Shown: piece by piece, positions 1 to 6,394 of the stretch
How positions within the stretch are numbered: the first letter of the stretch is position 1
How the letters are laid out: each line of letters opens with the position of its first letter
NCBI GenBank assembly: GCA_031178645.1
Contig: JAPSIP010000091.1
Coordinates: 1 to 6,394, forward strand
Direction: 5' to 3'
DNA length: 6,394 bases
Source: Paracoccus sp. (in: a-proteobacteria)
GTDB lineage: Bacteria > Pseudomonadota > Alphaproteobacteria > Rhodobacterales > Rhodobacteraceae
Notes under the pieces: generated by a model
Database searches by the model: none
What the model was told of the DNA's origin: nothing
The model's input: only the letters and a program-made list of their open reading frames with translations
Made by a program: the position numbers and the translations under genes

Positions 1-2
1 GC

Positions 3-50
3 CAGCAGATCCGGGCCGAGATGGAAGGCGAGGTTTCCCGCCCGAACTGA
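3..50 (+). CDS. C-terminal tail of an unidentified gene (partial)
   Basis: An open frame enters from the left edge and gives the last 15 residues of a protein, QQIRAEMEGEVSRPN, then TGA. Thirteen of the 15 sense codons end in G or C, as expected for a real gene in this GC-rich DNA, and a strong hairpin follows 50 bases downstream. The tail is charged and probably soluble. It converges on leuD. The fragment is too short to identify the family, and chance openness cannot be excluded. Confidence 0.45.
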   Translation, partial: QQIRAEMEGEVSRPN

Positions 51-100
51 GACTTACGGTTCGCCTGGTTCCCCCGGCTGCCGCCAGGGGAGAACCGCCT

Positions 101-133
101 TGCCCCGCCACGATTGCTGGCGGGGCATTCTTC
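101..133 (+). terminator. Intrinsic terminator between the converging left-edge gene and leuD
   Basis: A perfect 10-bp inverted repeat (TGCCCCGCCA at 101-110, TGGCGGGGCA at 118-127) encloses a 7-base loop and is followed on the plus strand by TTCTTC. It lies between the stop at 50 and the leuD stop at 146, so it can end transcripts from both sides. The T-tract is short and interrupted, and on the minus strand it is poorer still, so the better fit is to the plus-strand gene. Confidence 0.65.
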
Positions 134-145
134 ACTGTGGCGCCG

Positions 146-751
146 TCAGACCCAGGGACGGGCCTGCGCCATCTGCGTTTCGAAGTTTTCGATGCGCGGC
201 GCCTTCTCCATCGTCAGGCCGATGTCGTCCAGCCCGTGCAGCAGGCAATGCTTGCGGAACGGGTCCATCTCGAAGGCGAAGACCACCCCGTCCGACGAGG
301 TGACGGTCTGGTTTTCCAGATCCACGGTCATCCGGGCATTGGCGCCTTTCCTGGCGTCTTCCATCAGCACGTCCACAGCATCTTGAGGCAGGGCGATGGG
401 GAGGATGCCGTTCTTGAAGCAGTTGTTGAAGAAGATGTCGGCGAAGCTGGTCGAGATCACGCAGCGGATCCCGAAGTCCAGCAGCGCCCAAGGCGCATGT
501 TCGCGCGACGATCCGCAGCCGAAATTGTCGCCTGCCACGATGATCTGGGCCTGCCTGTAGGCCGGCTGGTTCAGCACGAAATCGGGGATCTCGTTGCCTT
601 CGCGGTCATAGCGCATCTCGTCGAACAGGTTCACCCCCAGGCCCGATCGCTTGATCGTCTTCAGGAACTGCTTGGGGATGATCATGTCGGTGTCGATGTT
701 GACCAGCGGCATGGGCGCCGCGATGCCGGTCAGGGTTGTGAACTTGTCCAT
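146..751 (-). CDS. leuD: 3-isopropylmalate dehydratase small subunit
   Basis: LeuD pairs with LeuC to isomerise 2-isopropylmalate to 3-isopropylmalate in cytoplasmic leucine biosynthesis. It supplies the swivelling aconitase-like domain that recognises the substrate. The 201-residue protein has the usual length. It begins [15 protein letters not shown] and shows NIDTDMIIP at residues 18-26 and the signature [17 protein letters not shown] at 74-90, followed by the typical [17 protein letters not shown] block. The frame stays open upstream to an ATG at 931. The start at 751 is chosen because family similarity begins there and AGAGGA (755-760, minus strand) sits just upstream. The extra 60 residues of the longer form look like noise. 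Its partner leuC lies about 700 bases upstream on the same strand, with a plus-strand gene between, so leuD probably needs its own promoter or a long transcript antisense to that gene. Confidence 0.97.
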   Translation of the reverse strand: MDKFTTLTGIAAPMPLVNIDTDMIIPKQFLKTIKRSGLGVNLFDEMRYDREGNEIPDFVLNQPAYRQAQIIVAGDNFGCGSSREHAPWALLDFGIRCVISTSFADIFFNNCFKNGILPIALPQDAVDVLMEDARKGANARMTVDLENQTVTSSDGVVFAFEMDPFRKHCLLHGLDDIGLTMEKAPRIENFETQMAQARPWV

Positions 752-806
752 GGGTCCTCTTGGCTTCTGCTTTCCCTTGCCCCGGGCTACTGTGCCCGCG
801 TCCGGC

Positions 807-813
807 AGAGGAG
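807..813 (+). promoter_or_regulatory. Ribosome binding site setting the GTG start of the membrane protein
   Basis: AGAGGAG lies 9 bases before GTG at 823. An ATG at 815 is nearer but is in another frame and meets TGA three codons later. An in-frame ATG at 760 lies upstream of this site and has no comparable signal. The Shine-Dalgarno sequence therefore favours the GTG. Confidence 0.65.
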
Positions 814-822
814 AATGTTGGC

Positions 823-1425
823 GTGACGGTAAGTGAATTGCAGGGCTGCGTCCTGCAGCGGTGGTCGCCCCAGATCGGTGATCCGGGGTTGACTGGCTGG
901 CTGACGGTGTTGGCCTATGCAGCTTGCGCAATGCTGGCCCTGGCCGTGTGGCGGCGGCTGAAGGGCCAGCGTGGGCGCGTCTTCTGGGCGGTCCTGTCGG
1001 TGCTGCTTGCGGCTTTGGCGGTCAACAAGCAACTGGACCTGCAATCCGCGGTCACGGCGGCCGGAAAATGCCTTGCCCGCGCGCAGGGCTGGTATGGCCA
1101 ACGCCGCGTGATGCAGGTGCTGTTCATCGGCGCGGTGGTTGCTGGCGCGGCCGTGCTGCTGGTCAGCATGACGGCCAGCCTGTGGGGCAGGCTTCGTTAC
1201 AACCTGCTGGCCGCGATCGGCCTGACCCTCGTGCTTTGCTTCGTGCTGGTCCGTGCCCTGAGCTTCCACCATTTCGACCGCCTGATCGGCACGACCAACT
1301 TCGGCGTGACGAACAACTTCCTGTTCGAGAATGCGGGGCTGGTCCTGATTGCCGTCAACGCGGCCTGGCTTCTGGGGCGCAAGCGCGTTCCATCCCGGCG
1401 CGGCCCGGCCGCGCGGGCCGGCTGA
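823..1425 (+). CDS. Five-helix membrane protein between leuD and leuC, function unknown
   Basis: A 200-residue integral membrane protein is predicted from the GTG start. Hydrophobic segments lie near residues 22-43, 52-67, 97-119, 126-145 and 168-184. A conserved-looking polar stretch, [16 protein letters not shown], follows helix 2, and [11 protein letters not shown] lies after helix 4. The C-terminus is Arg-rich (RKRVPSRR) and probably cytoplasmic. No signal peptide separate from helix 1, metal site or catalytic motif is evident. From memory, similar proteins beside leuC/leuD in Rhodobacteraceae are sometimes named isopropylmalate isomerase. That appears to be a name copied from the neighbours, because nothing here resembles LeuC or LeuD. 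The gene diverges from leuD across 71 bases and converges on leuC. The NKQLDLQ motif also occurs, as I recall, in uncharacterised membrane proteins elsewhere. That it is coding is well supported by its hydrophobic pattern and ribosome binding site; its role is unknown. Confidence 0.85.
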   Translation: MTVSELQGCVLQRWSPQIGDPGLTGWLTVLAYAACAMLALAVWRRLKGQRGRVFWAVLSVLLAALAVNKQLDLQSAVTAAGKCLARAQGWYGQRRVMQVLFIGAVVAGAAVLLVSMTASLWGRLRYNLLAAIGLTLVLCFVLVRALSFHHFDRLIGTTNFGVTNNFLFENAGLVLIAVNAAWLLGRKRVPSRRGPAARAG

Positions 1426-1474
1426 TCGGGTCAACCGGCGCCCCGCCATGCAGGGGCTGGCCATGTCAGGCCAG
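1401..1474. other. Hairpins at the junction of the membrane gene and leuC
   Basis: Two perfect dyads flank the meeting point of the converging genes. CGGCCCG (1401-1407) pairs with CGGGCCG (1414-1420) at the end of the membrane protein gene. CTGGCC (1457-1462) pairs with GGCCAG (1469-1474) around the leuC stop. Neither has a following T-run, so they may be weak or factor-assisted terminators, or simply GC-rich coding ends. Confidence 0.3.
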
Positions 1475-2890
1475 TTCCCGCGACAACTCCCGCACGTCGA
1501 CCAGATGCCCGGCCACCCCTGCCGCAGCCGCCATCGCGGGCGACATCAGATGCGTGCGGCCCTTGTAGCCCTGGCGGCCTTCGAAGTTGCGGTTGCTGGT
1601 CGCGGCGCAGCGCTCGCCGGGGGCCAACTGGTCGGGGTTCATGCCCAGGCACATCGAACAGCCCGCAAGGCGCCATTCGAAGCCCGCCTCCTTGAAGACC
1701 GCGTCCAGGCCTTCTTCCTCGGCCTGGGCGCGGACAAGGCCCGATCCCGGCACGACCATGCCACGCACGCCGGGCGCCAGCTTGCGGCCGCGCAGGATGT
1801 CGGCTGCGGCGCGCAGATCCTCGATCCGGCCATTGGTGCAACTGCCGATGAAGACCGCGTCGATGGCGATGTCGGTCAGCTTCGTGCCGGCCGTCAGGCC
1901 CATGTAGTCCAGCGAACGCCGCGCAGCCTCGACCTTGCCGCCGGTGAAGTCCTCGGGGGCGGGAACGGTGGCGGTGATGGACAGCGCGTCCTCGGGGCTG
2001 GTGCCCCAGGTGACGGTGGGGGCGATATCCTCGCCGCGCAGGGTGACGACCTTGTCCCATTGCGCGTCGTCGTCGGAAAACAGCGTCTTCCACCAGTTCA
2101 CGGCGGCTTCCCACTGCGCGCCCTTCGGCGCATGGGGCCGGCCCTTGACGTAGTCGAACGTAGTCTGGTCGGGCGCGATCAGGCCCGCGCGGGCGCCACC
2201 CTCGATTGCCATGTTGCAGATCGTCATGCGGCCTTCCATCGACAGGTTGCGGATCGCCTCGCCGCAATATTCGATGACATGGCCGGTGCCGCCGCCGGTG
2301 CCGGTCTTGCCGATGATCGCCAGCACCACGTCCTTGGCGGTGACGCCGGGGGCAAGGCGGCCCGTCACCTCGACCTTCATGTTCTTCGACTTCTTCTGGA
2401 TCAGCGTCTGGGTGGCCAGCACATGCTCGACCTCGCTGGTGCCGATGCCGTGGGCCAACGCCCCGAAGGCGCCATGCGTCGCGGTATGGCTGTCGCCGCA
2501 GACCACGGTCATGCCGGGCAGGGTCCAGCCCTGTTCGGGGCCGACGATGTGGACGATCCCCTGGCGGATGTCGTTCACGGGGTAATAGACGACGCCGAAT
2601 TCGCGCGCGTTGCGATCAAGCGCATCGACCTGGATGCGCGATTCCTCGTTGTCGATGCCTTTTTCGCGGTCCCAGGTGGTGGGGACGTTGTGATCGGGCA
2701 CCGCGATCGTGCGTTCGGGGGCGCGGACGGTGCGGCCGGTCATGCGCAGCCCTTCGAAGGCCTGGGGGCTGGTCACCTCGTGGACCAGGTGGCGGTCTAT
2801 ATACAGGAGGCAGGTGCCGTCGGGCTGGCGGTCCACCACATGGGCGTCCCAGATCTTGTCGTAAAGCGTGCGTGCGGATTCGGTGTTCAT
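1466..2890 (-). CDS. leuC: 3-isopropylmalate dehydratase large subunit
   Basis: LeuC carries the 4Fe-4S cluster of isopropylmalate isomerase and works with LeuD in leucine biosynthesis. The 474-residue protein is full length for the bacterial family and opens [19 protein letters not shown]. Cluster ligands are the expected three cysteines: Cys351 in GSCTNGR, and Cys411 and Cys414 in [12 protein letters not shown]. Other hallmarks are [10 protein letters not shown] (64-73), [13 protein letters not shown] (131-143), a glycine-rich [13 protein letters not shown] (196-208) and [10 protein letters not shown] (432-441). The start at 2890 matches the family N-terminus, although no strong Shine-Dalgarno sequence precedes it. 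The C-terminus ends [12 protein letters not shown]. The gene converges on the five-helix membrane gene, leaving 40 bases between stops, and leuD lies beyond that gene on the same strand. No leucine-rich leader peptide or T-box was found upstream. Confidence 0.98.
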   Translation of the reverse strand: MNTESARTLYDKIWDAHVVDRQPDGTCLLYIDRHLVHEVTSPQAFEGLRMTGRTVRAPERTIAVPDHNVPTTWDREKGIDNEESRIQVDALDRNAREFGVVYYPVNDIRQGIVHIVGPEQGWTLPGMTVVCGDSHTATHGAFGALAHGIGTSEVEHVLATQTLIQKKSKNMKVEVTGRLAPGVTAKDVVLAIIGKTGTGGGTGHVIEYCGEAIRNLSMEGRMTICNMAIEGGARAGLIAPDQTTFDYVKGRPHAPKGAQWEAAVNWWKTLFSDDDAQWDKVVTLRGEDIAPTVTWGTSPEDALSITATVPAPEDFTGGKVEAARRSLDYMGLTAGTKLTDIAIDAVFIGSCTNGRIEDLRAAADILRGRKLAPGVRGMVVPGSGLVRAQAEEEGLDAVFKEAGFEWRLAGCSMCLGMNPDQLAPGERCAATSNRNFEGRQGYKGRTHLMSPAMAAAAGVAGHLVDVRELSRELA

Positions 2891-3192
2891 GGCGTGTTGG
2901 CTTTCGGCTGTGATGTGGTCAGGCGGATGGATCGGCTGCGGCAGGACCGCAGCCCGTCACAGTCGCGCCGTCACGCCGCGCATTTCGCCGAAGAACCGCG
3001 AAGGCAGGCGCGCGCGGTCATGGATGTCGAAATAGATGAACCCGGACATGGCCGATGTTCTAGGCCCCTTTCGGACGTTGCGCAATAATCTTGGACTGCC
3101 GCCCGGCAGGCCTGTTCCGCCTTGCCATCCAGGCGCGGGCGGTCCAAAGCGGCCCATCGCACATCCCAGATAGCGAAATCGGGCCGGGAACA

Positions 3193-3220
3193 TTGAGATG
3201 GTCCGAAAAGTTGCTATCTT
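3193..3220 (+). promoter_or_regulatory. Candidate sigma-70-type promoter for rsfS-rlmH
   Basis: TTGAGA (3193-3198, five of six matches to TTGACA) and TATCTT (3215-3220, four of six to TATAAT) are separated by 16 bases. The element lies about 50 bases before the rsfS start in locally AT-richer DNA. This is a sequence match only. The -10 box is weak. Confidence 0.4.
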
Positions 3221-3260
3221 TGATCCATCCCCTGCGCCGGGGGCGATCGGCGCGCTGACC

Positions 3261-3266
3261 GGAGGA
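3261..3266 (+). promoter_or_regulatory. Shine-Dalgarno sequence pointing to a CTG start of rsfS
   Basis: GGAGGA, a near-perfect ribosome binding site, ends 7 bases before CTG at 3274. An in-frame TGA at 3256 rules out starts further left. The next in-frame ATG is at 3430, inside the conserved domain. Confidence 0.75.
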
Positions 3267-3273
3267 TACAACC

Positions 3274-3699
3274 CTGTCACAAGACGTCTCGCCGGCCACG
3301 GGGCCGGCAGCGACCGCCGCCGCCGGGCATGATCTGACCAGCGACCAGATCCTTGCCCGCGTCCTGTCCTCGCTTGACGACGACAAGGCCGAGGACATCG
3401 TCACGATCGACCTGCGTGGACGGTCGGCCATGGCGGATCACATGGTGATCGCATCGGGCCGCAGTTCCCGCCAGGTGGGCGCCATCGCCGAAAAGCTGGC
3501 CGACCGCATCAAGCAGCTGACCGGCCGCACCCCGCGGATCGAGGGCAAGGACACCGGCGACTGGGTGCTGATCGACACCGACGACGTGATCGTCCACGTC
3601 TTCCGCCCCGAGGTCCGAGAGTTCTACCAGCTGGAAAAGATGTGGATGCCGGCCGACGCCCTCAGCCGCGTCCGCGACCAGGCCCGCCCCGCGCATTAA
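3274..3699 (+). CDS. rsfS: Ribosomal silencing factor RsfS, probable CTG start
   Basis: RsfS binds uL14 on the 50S subunit and blocks its joining to the 30S, reducing translation in starved cells. From CTG the product has 141 residues: an Ala-rich variable N-terminus of about 23 residues, then the RsfS fold from about 25 to 130. Family hallmarks include LDDDKAEDIVTIDLRG (34-49), DHMVIASGRSSRQV (55-68), and the signature GDWVLIDTDDVIVHVF (95-110) followed by REFYQLEKMW (115-124). Between the in-frame TGA at 3256 and ATG 3430 there is no ATG, GTG or TTG. A start at 3430 would remove the first strand and helix of the domain. CTG at 3274 has an excellent ribosome binding site and gives the whole domain. 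A sequencing error that destroyed a normal start is the alternative. The rlmH start follows 13 bases after the stop, as in many genomes, suggesting cotranscription. Confidence 0.93.
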   Translation: MSQDVSPATGPAATAAAGHDLTSDQILARVLSSLDDDKAEDIVTIDLRGRSAMADHMVIASGRSSRQVGAIAEKLADRIKQLTGRTPRIEGKDTGDWVLIDTDDVIVHVFRPEVREFYQLEKMWMPADALSRVRDQARPAH

Positions 3700-3712
3700 G
3701 CCGGGCGGGTTC

Positions 3713-4180
3713 ATGCGCATCGACATCGCCGCCGTCGGACGGCTGCGTAAGGGTCCAGAGGCCGCGATGGTGGCCGATTATCTGGACCGATTCGCCAAGG
3801 CCGGCCGCAGCCTTGGCCTTCCCCCCATCACCCTCACCGAGGTCGAGGACAAGCGCGGCGGCGGCATGGCTGCCGAGGCCGAGTTGCTGGGCCGCGCCAT
3901 CCCTCCGGGGGCGGCACTGGTCTGCATGGACGAGCGCGGGGACCAGCCCACTTCGCCCGAATTTGCGCGGCGCCTGGCGAGTTACCGTGACGGGGCGCGC
4001 GATCTCTGCTTCGTGATCGGCGGCGCGGACGGGTTGGACCCGATGCTGCGTGCGCGGGCCGACTGGCAGATCAGCCTTGGCCGCATGGTCTGGCCGCATA
4101 TGCTGGTGCGGGTGATGCTGGCCGAACAGCTTTATCGCGCAGCCACGATCCTGGCCGGATCCCCCTATCATCGGGAATGA
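3713..4180 (+). CDS. rlmH: 23S rRNA (pseudouridine-1915-N3)-methyltransferase RlmH
   Basis: RlmH is a SPOUT-fold methyltransferase that uses S-adenosylmethionine to methylate pseudouridine 1915 in helix 69 of 23S rRNA on the assembled ribosome. The 155-residue product has the normal family length. It starts MRIDIAAVGRLRKGPE. It has the active-region motif MDERGDQPTSPEFA (72-85), the cofactor-site loop FVIGGADGLD (100-109), and the strongly conserved C-terminal tail WPHMLVRVMLAEQLYRAA (127-144) ending AGSPYHRE. That tail forms the trefoil-knot and dimer region in the family. ATG 3713 lies 13 bases after the rsfS stop, with only a weak GGCGGG-like ribosome binding site, consistent with translation coupled to rsfS. 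Nothing is missing or unusual. Confidence 0.97.
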   Translation: MRIDIAAVGRLRKGPEAAMVADYLDRFAKAGRSLGLPPITLTEVEDKRGGGMAAEAELLGRAIPPGAALVCMDERGDQPTSPEFARRLASYRDGARDLCFVIGGADGLDPMLRARADWQISLGRMVWPHMLVRVMLAEQLYRAATILAGSPYHRE

Positions 4181-4196
4181 AGGCGGAAAGCGGGGC

Positions 4197-4370
4197 GGGG
4201 GCTGTCTGCCCCCATCTCCTGCGGAGATTCCCTCGAGGATATTTGCGCACAGGTGAAGCGGCGGGTCTTCATCTTGGCCCAAATATCCCGGGGGTCCGGG
4301 GGCTGGCCCCCGGCCTTGCGGTTGCCGCTGGACACGCGCGGGCGTAACAAGGCCCAAACATCCCGAGGGG
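4197..4370. repeat. Dyad-rich intergenic repeat between rlmH and gpmI
   Basis: The 194-base gap between rlmH and gpmI is packed with inverted repeats. GGGGGC (4197-4202) pairs with GCCCCC (4208-4213). ATCTCC (4214-4219) pairs with GGAGAT (4223-4228). GATATTTG (4238-4245) pairs with CAAATATC (4280-4287), enclosing TGAAG (4254-4258) and CTTCA (4267-4271). CCGGGGG (4296-4302) pairs with CCCCCGG (4307-4313). The unit at 4276-4295 recurs at 4351-4370 with 17 of 20 bases identical, and that second copy supplies the GAGG ribosome binding site of gpmI. From memory, CTTCATCTTGGCCCAAATA-type elements with GC-rich hairpins are dispersed between genes in Paracoccus and relatives. The hairpins may also attenuate read-through from rlmH, though none has a T-tract. 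Confidence 0.6.
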
Positions 4371-4374
4371 CGAC

Positions 4375-5892
4375 ATGACGAAACCTGTGGTCTTGTGCAT
4401 TCTTGATGGCTGGGGCCTGTCCGACCGGCCCGATCAAAGCGCGCCGGATCAGGCTGCGACTCCGAACTTCGACCGGCTGATGCGCGATTGTCCGCACGCG
4501 ACGCTGACGACCTTCGGTCCTGACGTGGGCCTGCCGCGCGGCCAGATGGGCAATTCCGAGGTGGGCCATACCAATATCGGCGCAGGACGCGTGGTGGCGA
4601 TGGATCTGGGGCAGATCGACCTTGCGATCGAGGACGGGAGCTTCGTGGGCAACGAAAGCCTCGTGCGGTTCGTCGAGCGGCTGCGCGCCACGGGCGGAAC
4701 GGCGCATTTGATGGGCGTCGTGTCAGACGGGGGCGTGCACGGCCATGTGGTCCATGTCCAGGCCGCCGTTCGCGCCATTGCCGGGGCAGGCGTTCCGGTC
4801 GTCCTGCACGCGATCACCGACGGTCGCGACGTGCCCCCGCAATCCGCGATGGGCTTTGTCACCGAACTTCAGGGGTCGATGCCCGCAGGCGCGCGGATCG
4901 GCACGGTCATCGGCCGCTACTATGCGATGGACCGCGACAACCGCTGGGAACGGGTGGAACGCGCCTATCGCGCCATCGTGGCCGGGCAGGGCGAACCCGC
5001 GCTGTCGGCCGACCTGGCCGTGACCGATGCCTATGCGCGGGGCGAGACGGACGAATTCATCCAGCCTTTCATCATTGACGGCTATAACGGCGCGATGGAC
5101 GGGGACGGGTTCTTCTGCCTCAATTTCCGGGCCGACCGGGCGCGAGAGATCCTGGCAGCCATTGCCGACCCGGCCTTCGATCATTTCGATACCAGCGACC
5201 GTCCGGAATGGGCGGCGCTTCTGGGCATGGTCGATTACAGCAGCCGCCACAACGAGTTCATGACCACCGCCTATCCCAAGCGGCAGGTGACCAACACGCT
5301 GGGCGCCTGGGTCGCCGCCAAGGGCCTGCGCCAGTTTCGCCTGGCCGAGACCGAGAAGTACCCACACGTTACCTTCTTCTTCAGTGGGGGCCGTGACGTG
5401 GAACTGCCGGGCGAAACGCGTATTCTCATTCCGTCGCCGAAGGTCGCCACATACGACCTGAAGCCGGAAATGAGCGCCTACGAGGTTGCGGCCGCTGCGG
5501 TGAAAGAAGTCAATGAGGACAAGCAGGACGTCATCATTCTGAACTTTGCCAACCCGGATATGGTCGGCCACTCCGGCATGCTGGAGCCGACTATCAAAGC
5601 CGTTGAAGCGACGGACGAGTGCCTGGGCCAAGTCGTTGAAGCCATTCTCGCGAAGGGCGGGGTTGTCTGCATTACAGCCGACCACGGCAACGCGGACCTC
5701 GTCCTGGACGATGCCGAACGTCCGTTCACGGCTCATACGACGAACCCGGTGCCGTTTATCGTTACATCGAACGACGTCACTCTGCGTGAAGGCGGCGTTC
5801 TCGCCGACATCGCTCCGACGCTGCTGCACCTTCTGAAGCTGCCTCAGCCGCCGGAAATGACAGGTCTTTCGATTATCGAAGAGAAGAAATAA
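4375..5892 (+). CDS. gpmI: Phosphoglycerate mutase (cofactor-independent), chimeric between two lineages
   Basis: GpmI interconverts 3- and 2-phosphoglycerate through a phosphoserine intermediate with two Mn ions. The 505-residue frame is complete and of normal length. All key residues are present: Asp11, Ser61 in MGNSEVGH, His122, Asp152 in GRD, RADRAR (252-257), Lys328, Asp395 and His399 in NPDMVGHS, Asp436 and His437 in TADHGNAD, and His454. The oddity is origin. Residues 1 to about 328 use GC-rich codons and read as alphaproteobacterial. From about residue 330, the text FFFSGGRDVELPGETRIL, SPKVATYDLKPEMSAYEVA and the end LSIIEEKK read as Paenibacillus-like. A/T third positions are 1 of 20 codons at 5281-5340 but 6 of 20 at 5401-5460 and 8 of 20 at 5821-5880. 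Treat this as two partial genes joined in register. The fused protein could fold, but probably does not exist in either organism. Confidence 0.93.
   Translation: MTKPVVLCILDGWGLSDRPDQSAPDQAATPNFDRLMRDCPHATLTTFGPDVGLPRGQMGNSEVGHTNIGAGRVVAMDLGQIDLAIEDGSFVGNESLVRFVERLRATGGTAHLMGVVSDGGVHGHVVHVQAAVRAIAGAGVPVVLHAITDGRDVPPQSAMGFVTELQGSMPAGARIGTVIGRYYAMDRDNRWERVERAYRAIVAGQGEPALSADLAVTDAYARGETDEFIQPFIIDGYNGAMDGDGFFCLNFRADRAREILAAIADPAFDHFDTSDRPEWAALLGMVDYSSRHNEFMTTAYPKRQVTNTLGAWVAAKGLRQFRLAETEKYPHVTFFFSGGRDVELPGETRILIPSPKVATYDLKPEMSAYEVAAAAVKEVNEDKQDVIILNFANPDMVGHSGMLEPTIKAVEATDECLGQVVEAILAKGGVVCITADHGNADLVLDDAERPFTAHTTNPVPFIVTSNDVTLREGGVLADIAPTLLHLLKLPQPPEMTGLSIIEEKK
5341..5375. other. Probable chimeric join between alphaproteobacterial and Firmicute DNA
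   Basis: This stretch encodes the universally conserved LAETEKYPHVT of GpmI. Up to TAC (5359-5361 region) codons follow the upstream GC-rich habit (GCC GAG ACC GAG AAG TAC). From there they change to CCA CAC GTT ACC, and everything after, including the spacer and enolase, is Firmicute-like. No insertion, deletion, repeat or mobile-element end marks the site. The break sits where the two source genes should share the most identical bases, the usual place for an assembly or template-switch join. The exact base cannot be fixed without the parent sequences. Confidence 0.8.

Positions 5893-6394
<502 letters not shown>

Larger units (their letters stand above)
2891..3273. other. Intergenic region between leuC and rsfS, no confident gene
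   Basis: This 383-base gap separates divergent leuC and rsfS. It holds a perfect 8-bp hairpin (GGCTGCGG at 2934-2941, CCGCAGCC at 2947-2954, 5-base loop) 44 bases before the leuC start. Next to it is a possible minus-strand 30-codon ORF (3049 to 2957) beginning MSGFIYFDIHDRARLP; its stop lies directly beside the hairpin. That ORF has no clear ribosome binding site and matches nothing I recognise. It is not leucine-rich, so a classical leucine attenuator is not supported. Other short minus-strand frames around 3060-3280 overlap one another in different registers and look like chance openness. The right end carries a candidate promoter for rsfS. Confidence 0.5.

Noticed and set aside
137..826. 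A 229-codon plus-strand frame across leuD
   Set aside because: It is antisense to leuD, whose signatures are clear on the minus strand. Its translation is low-complexity and unlike any family I know.
146..931. A longer LeuD starting at 931
   Set aside because: The added 60 residues are unlike the family and overlap the divergent membrane gene. The start at 751 has its own ribosome binding site and the family N-terminus.
1349..3088. A 579-codon plus-strand open frame across leuC
   Set aside because: It lies antisense to an unmistakable leuC, is rich in His, Asp, Arg and Ala with no recognisable domain, and is the kind of long shadow frame common in GC-rich genes.
2891..3273. T-box, riboswitch or leucine-rich leader peptide before leuC
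   Set aside because: No T-box consensus, no known riboswitch core and no run of leucine codons could be found in this region.
3430..3699. A short RsfS starting at ATG 3430
   Set aside because: It would cut off conserved sequence (LDDDKAEDIVTIDLRG) and has no ribosome binding site. The upstream CTG gives the full domain.
5341..5400. A mobile element or integration site at the gpmI join
   Set aside because: No terminal repeats, target duplication, integrase or transposase is visible, and the join keeps homologous register. Insertion would normally disrupt it.
4723..5829. A 368-codon minus-strand open frame across gpmI
   Set aside because: It is antisense to gpmI, has no family-like motif, and crosses the chimeric join, so it cannot be a native gene of either source.

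Overview
The window is a chimera of two unrelated bacterial sequences. Positions 1 to about 5360 are GC-rich, with strong G/C preference at third codon positions. They look like an alphaproteobacterium of the Rhodobacteraceae type, closest in flavour to Paracoccus. From about 5361 to the end the sequence is less GC-rich, uses A/T-ending codons freely and encodes proteins that read as Firmicutes, most like Paenibacillus. The switch lies inside gpmI, in the conserved AETEKYPHVTFF segment, and keeps frame and alignment register. It is most simply a misassembly or mixed-template join at a conserved gene. Real recombination between the two lineages is possible but less likely. The taxonomic assignments come from reading the proteins, not from a search.

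Left part (1-3273): the tail of an unknown plus-strand gene ends at 50 and is followed by a hairpin terminator. The two subunits of 3-isopropylmalate dehydratase (leucine biosynthesis), leuD (146-751) and leuC (1466-2890), lie on the minus strand. They are separated by an unrelated-looking five-helix membrane protein gene on the plus strand (823-1425). About 380 bases upstream of leuC hold no confident gene, only a perfect hairpin, a possible 30-codon ORF and a candidate promoter facing right.

Middle part (3274-5360): the plus-strand cluster rsfS, rlmH, gpmI. RsfS silences the 50S subunit and RlmH methylates 23S rRNA. Both act on the large ribosomal subunit and are commonly neighbours. rsfS has no ATG, GTG or TTG that would yield a full domain; the Shine-Dalgarno sequence points to a CTG start. 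A dyad-rich intergenic repeat sits between rlmH and gpmI.

Right part (5361-6394): the C-terminal third of a Firmicute-like GpmI, a 160-base spacer with competing inverted repeats, and the first 114 codons of enolase. The gpmI-eno order is usual in Bacillus and Paenibacillus glycolytic operons. GpmI makes 2-phosphoglycerate, the enolase substrate, so in that source genome the two work in sequence. No RNA gene, insertion sequence, CRISPR array or novel defence or metabolic system was seen.
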